Below are positions 55,237 to 61,150 of a stretch of DNA of 63,454 nucleotides, piece after piece (position 1 is the stretch's first letter; each line of letters starts with the position of its first letter). The stretch spans positions 1 through 63,454 of the forward strand of contig CAIWKE010000016.1 of NCBI GenBank assembly GCA_903913215.1, given 5' to 3'. The translations under genes and the position numbers were made by a program. This DNA is from an uncultured Holophagaceae bacterium. GTDB taxonomy: Bacteria; Acidobacteriota; Holophagae; Holophagales; Holophagaceae. Under the pieces are notes generated by a model. The model ran no database searches. It was not told the origin of the DNA and worked only from the letters and a program-made list of their open reading frames with translations.

Positions 55237-56175
55237 ATGATGCAGCCCGGTTCGAACACGCCGAAAGACCCACTGGCCCTGGGCATCGATGCCGGCGGCA
55301 CCGGCACCCGCTGGGCCCTGTTGCGCCCGGGGGGAGAGCTGGCCGCCGAGGGTGAGCTGCCGGGTTTCAGTGCCACGGAGTTACTGGGTTCGGGCGGGGC
55401 AGCTGTGGCCGCCCTGCTGGCGGAGCTGGCCCGGCAAGTGCTTGCCCAGGGCAGCCCCGCACGGGTCCACGCGGGTCTCACAGGCCTCGATGCGGGCAGC
55501 GAGGCCCTGGCCACCCTCATTGCCACGCCCCTGGGCCTGACCCCAGCGGCCGTGAGCCTGGGCAGCGACATCGAGACCGCCTACCGGGATCTCTTTGCCC
55601 CTGGGGAGGGCTATGTGGTCTACGCGGGGACCGGCTCCATCGCCGCCTTCCTGGATGATGCGGGCACCCTGCAGCGCGCTGGAGGCCGAGGCAGCCTCCT
55701 GGACGATGGCGGAGGCGGTTACTGGATCGCGCGCGAGGCCCTGCGGCTGGTCTGGCGCACCGAGGACGAGCGGCCCGGCGCCTGGCGCGAGTCGCCCCTG
55801 GCCCAGGAGCTCTTCGCGCAGATGGGCGGCTCGGACTGGGCCGTCACCCGGCAGTTTGTCTATGGCGGCAAGCGCGGCGATGTGGGCCGGCTGGCCCTGG
55901 CCGTGGCGCGGGCCGCGGACCGGGACCCCGTGGCCCTGGACCTCTTCCGCCGCGCGGGCGAAGAGCTTGGCCGCCTGGGCTGTGCCCTGCTGAATCGCTA
56001 TGGACCCCGCCCCGTGGCCCTCAGTGGCCGTGCCGCCACCCTGCACCCACGTCTGGCTGAGGCCATGGGCCAGTCCCTGCCCCCGGGCACACCATTCACT
56101 TGCCGCCCCTGCCAGGGGCACCACGCCGCCGCACGTCTCGCCCTCGCCGCCCTCCGCCAGGATGCCCAACCATGA
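55237..56175 (+). CDS. BadF/BadG-type amino-sugar kinase (GlcNAc / MurNAc kinase candidate)
   Basis: This 312-residue ASKHA-fold kinase has LGIDAGGTGTRWALL (phosphate-1 loop, about 15-29), a central YVVYAGTGSIAAFL (phosphate-2, about 124-137), GGRGSLLDDGGGGYWIAREA (about 150-169) and PVALSGRAATLHPRLAEAM (about 266-284). The BadF-type N-acetylglucosamine kinases and clostridial MurK (acting on both MurNAc and GlcNAc) have this length and pattern. Beside murQ, a MurNAc kinase is needed and no anmK is present, so a MurK-like role is attractive but not proven. The ATG at 55237 is followed by another at 55240; AAGG at 55226-55229 fits the first. It ends in an ATGA overlap with the amidase gene. 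Confidence 0.85.
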   Translation: MMQPGSNTPKDPLALGIDAGGTGTRWALLRPGGELAAEGELPGFSATELLGSGGAAVAALLAELARQVLAQGSPARVHAGLTGLDAGSEALATLIATPLGLTPAAVSLGSDIETAYRDLFAPGEGYVVYAGTGSIAAFLDDAGTLQRAGGRGSLLDDGGGGYWIAREALRLVWRTEDERPGAWRESPLAQELFAQMGGSDWAVTRQFVYGGKRGDVGRLALAVARAADRDPVALDLFRRAGEELGRLGCALLNRYGPRPVALSGRAATLHPRLAEAMGQSLPPGTPFTCRPCQGHHAAARLALAALRQDAQP

Positions 56176-56960
56176 AGCCTCTCCTTCCCTGCCTGCTCCT
56201 GCTGCTCGCCATCAGCTGCTTCCGCGGCCCCTGCATCGACCACTCCCTCAAGGCCAAGAGCCAGGACAGCCGTGCCCAGTTCCTCATCCTGCACTTCACA
56301 GGCGGCACCTGGGAGGCCTCAGTGAAGACGCTTACGGAAGAGAATGTGAGCAGCCACTACCTGGTGCGGGATAGTCCCGTGAAGGTCTATCAACTGGTGG
56401 ACGAGGGCCAGCGGGCCTACCACGCAGGGTTCAGCTCCTGGGAAGGCCAGACCCAGCTCAACGCCGCCTCCATCGGCATCGAGATCCAGAATCTCGGCGA
56501 TACTCCCGGGCCCAAGGGCATCGAATATCACGAGTATCCCAAAGCCCAGGTGGACGCCGTCATTGCCCTCGTGAAGGACATCGTAGCCCGGCATCAGATC
56601 CGCCCGGACCGCATCCTCGGGCACAGCGACATCGCCCCCCAGCGCAAGGTGGATCCCGGGCCCACCTTCCCCTGGAAGCGCCTGGCGGACGAAGGCCTCA
56701 TCCCCTGGCCCAAGCCCGAAGCCGTGGCCCAGCGGCGCCAGGTCTTTGAGGCAGTACCACCGGACGTGGCCTGGTTCCAGGCGAAGCTGGCCAAGCACGG
56801 CTTCGGCCTCGCGCAGAGCGGGCAGCTGGACCCGGAGACGCGGCAGGTGCTTTCTGTTTTCCAGATGAAGTACCGGCCTGCGGATTACACCGGCAACCCC
56901 GATGTGGAGACGGCGGCGATTCTGGATGTACTGACCACACCTGCCCCCCAGACAAAATAG
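56172..56960 (+). CDS. N-acetylmuramoyl-L-alanine amidase (AmiD/AmpD-like) with PG-binding domain
   Basis: This 262-residue Amidase_2 protein has an N-terminal LPCLLLLLAISCFRG with a cysteine near residue 16, suggesting a lipoprotein or exported enzyme like E. coli AmiD. The amidase domain shows FLILHFTGGTWEASVKTLTE (zinc histidine, about 38-57), SSHYLVRDSPVKVYQLVDEG, NAASIGIEIQNLG and ILGHSDIAPQRKVDPGPTFP (about 156-175) with the other zinc histidine and lysine/aspartate. The last 60 residues look like a peptidoglycan-binding domain (FGLAQSGQLDPETRQVLSVF). It removes stem peptides from MurNAc, and it is the last gene of the overlapping wall-sugar operon. Confidence 0.88.
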   Translation: MKPLLPCLLLLLAISCFRGPCIDHSLKAKSQDSRAQFLILHFTGGTWEASVKTLTEENVSSHYLVRDSPVKVYQLVDEGQRAYHAGFSSWEGQTQLNAASIGIEIQNLGDTPGPKGIEYHEYPKAQVDAVIALVKDIVARHQIRPDRILGHSDIAPQRKVDPGPTFPWKRLADEGLIPWPKPEAVAQRRQVFEAVPPDVAWFQAKLAKHGFGLAQSGQLDPETRQVLSVFQMKYRPADYTGNPDVETAAILDVLTTPAPQTK

Positions 56961-57023
56961 GGTTCGCGCAAGCTGTTCGATTGCCGTGTGATCGCAGCAT
57001 CGTCCTGAAAATCAAGTAATTAA

Positions 57024-57093
57024 TTTGCCGGGGATCCACGGGGATGGACGGGGATGGCAATAAGGTTTCTCATCCCCGCCCATCCCCGGCAAA
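57024..57093. repeat. Intergenic inverted-repeat element, type C (CGGGGATGG iterations)
   Basis: TTTGCCGGGGAT (57024-57035) is the exact complement of 57082-57093, and the interior continues with CGGGGATGG-type units on the left (57039-57057) and CATCCCCGCC on the right (57071-57080). Short iterated units within inverted arms follow the same plan as the type A and B elements, with a different sequence. It lies in the 244-base gap between the amidase and racemase genes; the rest of the gap shows no gene. Confidence 0.65.
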
Positions 57094-57204
57094 AAATGGT
57101 TTTTCAAAGAGGCCCCCAAAGATCCCGCAGCCACGCGACGGCCGAAGGCTGGCACCATGGCTGATCACCGGGCTAGGCGGGTGATCATAGCTTCAGGAGT
57201 CCCC

Positions 57205-58413
57205 ATGCGCGAGACGGCAACTGTCCCAGGGCAGGAGAGGGCCAAGGGTTCTGGCAGCTTCCTGCGCGCCCTCCTCGTCGGCACCCTGCTGGCGCTCACG
57301 CCCGTCCTGTCCCTGCTTGCCCAGACTGCCCCGGCAGCACCAGTCCACGTGGCCACCTTCGACTCGGGCTTCGGGGGCTACCTCACGGCCAAGAGCATCG
57401 AAGGCACGGCGACCACCCTCCTGCGGGACTACGACACCACCATCACCATCCATCACTATGGGGACACCAAGAACTTGCCCTACGGCGAGAAGTCGCCGGG
57501 CCAGATCGCCACCCTGGGCAGCGCCGGCGTGCTGCGGGCCTTCGAGCAGGGGGCGGACATGGTCTTCATCGCCTGCAACACGGCCTCCACCCAGTACGCC
57601 CGCATCCGCCAGGCTGTGGATGCCGCCTACCCCGGCCAGGACAAGCCCGTGGTCTCCATCATCGAGGCCTCGGCCCAGGAGGCCAAGCGACGCCTGGACC
57701 TGGCTCTGCAGCAGCGGCCCACGGCCATCCTCGCCATCCTCGCCACCCCCGCCACTGTGAAGAGCATGGTCTATCCGCGACAGCTGGCGGCCCTTTACGG
57801 CACGACCTTGGCGGAGGAGGGTGCCCGCAGCTTCCCCCAGGCCCGCTGGTACACGGCCAACGGTCCCAGCATCACCAGCCTCACCCAGAAGAGCGTCATC
57901 ACCCTGTCCGGTGGTCGCCACATCGAGGTCTTCCAGCTGGCTCCAGCCAACTGGGTGGAGCTCATCGAGCACGGCGGTGACGCCCAGGCCAAGCAGGTGG
58001 CCGTGCGCCGGGACTTGGCCTTGCTCCTACCTCAGCTGCCCAAGGATGCGGCCCCAGACGTGGTTGGCTATTTCTGCACTCACTATCCGATCTTCGACGC
58101 CACCATCCGCTCGGAGATGACCGCCCAGTGCCCTGTCGCCAGGTCCACCAGCTACATCTCCCAGGGCGCGCTCATGGCAGACCTCTTCAAGACTATGGCT
58201 GAGGCGCGCCTCAAGGGCCGCCAGCGCAAGGCCCCGGTGGACGCGCAGGCCCTGCAGGCCCTGGTGGACACCGCCCGCGCCAGCATCACCATCAGCGGCC
58301 AGAATGGCGCCGTCACCCGGGAGCTGGTCCGCACCATGTTCCCCAAGGATCCCGCGCCCCTGGTGGTCGAAGAGGACATGGGCAGCCTGGCGCCAGAACC
58401 CGCACCAAGATAG
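57205..58413 (+). CDS. Glutamate/aspartate racemase homologue with signal peptide
   Basis: The 402-residue protein starts at the ATG at 57205 (AGGAG at 57195-57199). Residues about 20-46 are a hydrophobic export signal (LRALLVGTLLALTPVLSLLA, then AQTAPAAP). The rest follows glutamate racemase MurI: VATFDSGFGGYLTAKSIE, HYGDTKNLPYGEKSP, first catalytic cysteine in VFIACNTASTQYARI, ILATPATVKSMVY and second cysteine in VGYFCTHYPIFDATI. MurI is normally cytosolic and about 270 residues, so both export and the extra 100 C-terminal residues are unusual. It may interconvert free D- and L-Glu or Asp released from peptidoglycan in the periplasm. It follows the wall-recycling operon after a 244-base gap and could be separate. 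Confidence 0.82.
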   Translation: MRETATVPGQERAKGSGSFLRALLVGTLLALTPVLSLLAQTAPAAPVHVATFDSGFGGYLTAKSIEGTATTLLRDYDTTITIHHYGDTKNLPYGEKSPGQIATLGSAGVLRAFEQGADMVFIACNTASTQYARIRQAVDAAYPGQDKPVVSIIEASAQEAKRRLDLALQQRPTAILAILATPATVKSMVYPRQLAALYGTTLAEEGARSFPQARWYTANGPSITSLTQKSVITLSGGRHIEVFQLAPANWVELIEHGGDAQAKQVAVRRDLALLLPQLPKDAAPDVVGYFCTHYPIFDATIRSEMTAQCPVARSTSYISQGALMADLFKTMAEARLKGRQRKAPVDAQALQALVDTARASITISGQNGAVTRELVRTMFPKDPAPLVVEEDMGSLAPEPAPR

Positions 58414-58421
58414 CTTCCAAC

Positions 58422-58751
58422 CTAGCCGCGCCGCCACACGTAACGATCGATGGTCTCAGGCTGGAAATCCACCTTGAGCCAGAAGGCACGGGCGGTGAAG
58501 CGGACCCGGTCGGCGATGATGAAGGCGTGGTTCCGCTTTAAGTGGTCGATGACTGCCCGGGCGATGCCCTGACCTTCGAATTCCGGGTAGATCATGATGG
58601 AGAACACGGTGAACTGAGTGGTCTCAATGCGGCACCGGGACTTGCCGACCTGCGTGCCCGCCTGTTCGATGTCGAACCAGTCGTAATCGCCAAGCCCCGG
58701 AGAGCGTGGCTGCTGGATCAGGGCCAGGTCGGGTCCGATGGTCTGGATCAT
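58422..58751 (-). CDS. Small GNAT-like N-acetyltransferase
   Basis: The 109-residue protein has a compact GNAT core: SIMIYPEFEGQGIARAVIDH (about residues 51-70) corresponds to motif A with the acetyl-CoA pyrophosphate loop (Q-x-x-G-x-A type, EGQGIA). The N-terminal strands are short and the C-terminal motif B is poor, so it is smaller than typical GNATs (about 140-160). Its start codon overlaps the stop of the deacetylase gene (ATGA), meaning acetyl-adding and acetyl-removing enzymes are probably made from one message. The target is unknown: a protein, a polyamine or another small amine are all possible. Confidence 0.6.
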   Translation of the reverse strand: MIQTIGPDLALIQQPRSPGLGDYDWFDIEQAGTQVGKSRCRIETTQFTVFSIMIYPEFEGQGIARAVIDHLKRNHAFIIADRVRFTARAFWLKVDFQPETIDRYVWRRG

Positions 58752-59506
58752 TGGGCGAATCCTTGACAGAAGGCGAGCACGTTGGCCCCCAGGTCTTTCA
58801 GGTAGTAGCCACCTTCCAGCACGGCGAAGCGGCGCCCGCGGCAGACCCGCCGGGACGCTGCTCCGATCAGGGCACCAAGGCGCTGGAAATCCGGCGTATC
58901 GAGCTTGTGACCAACATCATGCCGGTAGCCGTCGAACCCTGCGGAGACAGCGATGATGTCCGTCGGCCCGAGCTCTGCCAGACGCGTCTCCACCACTTCC
59001 AGGTATTCCCAAGAGGTGGCTGCGAAGGGGTTGAAGATCTCCGCCTGGGGCCAGTGGGCAAGCACCTCCCGGGTTCCGTCTCCTGTGTGGGCGTCGATGT
59101 CGATGACGAAGGCGCGCTCAATGCGCCGCTCCTCCCGCAGCACCAGCAGAGCCAAGGCGACATTGCTGAAGGTGCAGTGGCCCCAGGCGCTCAGGCGCGA
59201 GGCGTGGTGTCCCGGCGGGCGTACGCAGGCGAAGGCCGGTTCCCCTCCGTGGGCCAAACGGCCTGCCAGAATTGCGCCGCCGGCGGCCAGGCTGGCCATG
59301 GCGAACCGGGGCTGGTCCGCCCTCACCGTCTGCAGATAGGCCTCATCGTGGCCCAGCAGCAGCTGCTCCAGTGGCGCTGGCGAAGGGGCGATGGTCTCCC
59401 AGACCGAGGCCAGTCCACTCATGGCAGCTTCCATCCGGCCCACCAACCCGGCGTTGTCGGGGGCGTAAGTGGGATCCTCGAAGCGCGTATCGTAGACCAC
59501 CTTCAT
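58748..59506 (-). CDS. HDAC-superfamily deacetylase, divergent type
   Basis: This 252-residue zinc amidohydrolase of the histone deacetylase/acetylpolyamine amidohydrolase superfamily keeps VRPPGHHASRLSAWGHCTFS (about 94-113), metal ligands in FVIDIDAHTGDGTREVL (about 133-149), the aspartate in VSAGFDGYRHD (about 187-197) and the tyrosine loop EGGYYLKDLGANV. The usual HHGNGT reads HTGDGT, so one of the tandem histidine positions is changed although the ligating histidine remains. The protein is short and lacks the normal LHEyPGTG region. It may act on acetyl-lysine or acetylpolyamines. It sits six bases after the MBL gene and overlaps a GNAT gene. Confidence 0.8.
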   Translation of the reverse strand: MKVVYDTRFEDPTYAPDNAGLVGRMEAAMSGLASVWETIAPSPAPLEQLLLGHDEAYLQTVRADQPRFAMASLAAGGAILAGRLAHGGEPAFACVRPPGHHASRLSAWGHCTFSNVALALLVLREERRIERAFVIDIDAHTGDGTREVLAHWPQAEIFNPFAATSWEYLEVVETRLAELGPTDIIAVSAGFDGYRHDVGHKLDTPDFQRLGALIGAASRRVCRGRRFAVLEGGYYLKDLGANVLAFCQGFAQ

Positions 59507-59512
59507 GGCGCC

Positions 59513-60130
59513 TCACTCCTGAATGAGCGACTGGTGGACGTTGTCCAGGCAGGTGCGGATGAACTCTGTCGCATTCTGGAGAATGGGGCTGCCATGGCCT
59601 GGATAGATGGCTTGCACCTGCAGCCCAGCCAGCCGTTCAAGCGTGCTCACGTAGGCCTTGGGGTAGGCGCCCAAGTGATCGTTGATCCGGTACAGGGTGT
59701 CTCCGGAAAAGAGGATTCCCGTCTCAGGTAGAAACAGGCAGATGGAATCGTCCGAGTGGCCGGGCGTGTAAAGGATGAGGCCTGCCTGGTCGCCCACCAT
59801 CACAGCCTGATGATCATGCGTGGGCATGGGTCTCTGCCCTGCGGGAATCCAGGCATAGGTTTCCGGACCGAACTGCTGATCGATGGCCGGCAGCCCGCCG
59901 ATATGGTCGAAGTGGCAATGCGTGAGGATCACCTGCTCCACAGCCTGTTTGCCGATGCCCTTTGGCTGACGGGCCATCTCCTTCAGGAAGTACCAGAGGT
60001 TCCCTGGATCGGTACTGCCCGTGTCGATGAGCGTGTTGCGGTCGGTGGCCGTGTTGTTCTCGCCCAGCACCCAGTAGGAGACACAGGAATAGTCGTGGGG
60101 GTCGTCCCGGTGCAGGGGCAGGACGCGCAT
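59513..60130 (-). CDS. MBL-fold metallohydrolase, glyoxalase II-like
   Basis: This 205-residue protein has LTHCHFDHIGGLPAIDQQFG (about 70-89) with the zinc histidines and aspartate, LYTPGHSDDSICLFLP, ILFSGDTLYRIND and a final AIYPGHGSPI, so the di-metal site is complete. The N-terminus DPHDYSCVSYWVLGENN and ALIDTG-like strand are typical of hydroxyacylglutathione-hydrolase relatives. It may hydrolyse a thioester or lactone. Its start is three bases after the CheR-like gene stop and its stop is six bases before the deacetylase gene, so it is part of a compact four-gene operon. The substrate is not deducible. Confidence 0.8.
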   Translation of the reverse strand: MRVLPLHRDDPHDYSCVSYWVLGENNTATDRNTLIDTGSTDPGNLWYFLKEMARQPKGIGKQAVEQVILTHCHFDHIGGLPAIDQQFGPETYAWIPAGQRPMPTHDHQAVMVGDQAGLILYTPGHSDDSICLFLPETGILFSGDTLYRINDHLGAYPKAYVSTLERLAGLQVQAIYPGHGSPILQNATEFIRTCLDNVHQSLIQE

Positions 60131-60133
60131 GGC

Positions 60134-60748
60134 TCAGACCACAGGTTTCTGGAAGAGCGGGGTGCCCCGCTCCACCTGGATGAACCGGGTCGCGAAGGCC
60201 CTTGGCATGAGCTGGTTGCCGTCCAGGGCCAGGTAGCCCCCTGGCACGAGGGCCAGGTAGAACATGTCGAGCACCTTCACCTGGTCCTCGGGAGAGAAGT
60301 GCATCAGCACGTTCTTGCAGACGATGAGGGAGTGCCCGATCTCCGGCGCCTCCAAGGTCAGCAGATCGTGCTGGAGGTAGCGCACCCGCTCGCGGATTGC
60401 GTCGGTCAACCGGAAGACCTCCGGGTTGTCCGTGGCCTCGAAATACTGCTCCCGGTGCGGCGCGGGCACCCAGAAGATGTCCTGCCGGCTGTATTCGGCC
60501 GCGCGGATCCGGTCCGCGAACTGGGCGTAGTTGCTCTCCTCGTAATCCGTGGCGAGGACGTCCAGGTTGCGGAAGTGGAAAGCGCCCAGCTTCGCGGCAA
60601 AGAGAATGGCGATCGTGAAGGGTTCCTCACCCGAGGCGCAGCCCGCATCCCAGACCCGGATCGTTCTCGAGTGGCTGATGGCGGGAATGACGATGTCACT
60701 GATGGCATTCAGGGCATCTGTGTCTCTAAAAAAGGAGGTGTAGGCCAT
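60134..60748 (-). CDS. CheR-like SAM-dependent methyltransferase lacking the N-terminal subdomain
   Basis: The 204-residue protein corresponds to the catalytic part of the chemotaxis methyltransferase CheR: SFFRDTDALNAISDIVIPAI at the start, the SAM motif RVWDAGCASGEEPFTIAI (about residues 30-47), LATDYEESNYAQFAD, and HSLIVCKNVLMHFSPEDQVK (about 138-157) followed by LVPGGYLALDGNQ. True CheR proteins carry about 75 extra N-terminal residues forming a small helical domain that contacts the receptor; these are absent, and HSE at the end is replaced. The gene leads the MBL/HDAC/GNAT set and is divergent from a chemoreceptor gene, which could be its substrate. A different methyl acceptor is possible. 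Confidence 0.8.
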   Translation of the reverse strand: MAYTSFFRDTDALNAISDIVIPAISHSRTIRVWDAGCASGEEPFTIAILFAAKLGAFHFRNLDVLATDYEESNYAQFADRIRAAEYSRQDIFWVPAPHREQYFEATDNPEVFRLTDAIRERVRYLQHDLLTLEAPEIGHSLIVCKNVLMHFSPEDQVKVLDMFYLALVPGGYLALDGNQLMPRAFATRFIQVERGTPLFQKPVV

Positions 60749-61150
60749 GGCTGACTGAGCTTTCTCGGTGGACGGTCAAAGACACGGGTGGGAACGGAAG
60801 TGCGCTTCCCTGGCAGTGTAGTCCATCGAAAACCCGATCCCCGGGGTGGGATCAAGGTTGTGACCAGGCCTTGTCAGAGCAGTTCAGTGGCCTGGATTCA
60901 GGCATTTTTTTACCAGGCAAACAAACATCCACTGCCTGATTCGACTCTCCGCGATCAGCGGTCACAACTGTACCTGCGGCTCTTAGGTAAGGGTGTGATG
61001 ACCTTGATTGTCAGCCACAAGCCTGGGTGCTTAATGTCCAGATTAATGATAAACGAGGCATGAATCGATTGAGGGAAGGCAACCCGTCCTGTCTGAAAGT
61101 GAACCTTTCACGCCCATTACATTTCCACACCCTCTTCAAGGAGATGCTCC
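60749..61150. other. 402-base divergent intergenic region, no gene found
   Basis: This space between the CheR-like operon and the chemoreceptor gene is less GC-rich than the surroundings. It contains small inverted repeats: CCTGGATTCAGG around 60892-60903 and TGAAAG-TGAAC-CTTTCA near 61094-61110, the latter close before the chemoreceptor start and perhaps an operator. AAGGAG at 61138-61143 is the chemoreceptor ribosome binding site. I found no convincing sigma-70, sigma-54 or sigma-28 promoter. A 91-codon frame at 60788-61063 does not look like a protein. Confidence 0.5.

Noticed and set aside
60788-61063. 91-codon frame in the divergent gap before the chemoreceptor
   Set aside because: It starts with GTG without a ribosome binding site, its composition is unlike a protein, and it lies in a region expected to be regulatory.
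60790-61150. Sigma-54 promoter for the chemoreceptor or CheR-like operon
   Set aside because: CTGGTCACAACCTTGATC on the - strand has the GG but not the GC element at the right spacing; no other good match was seen.
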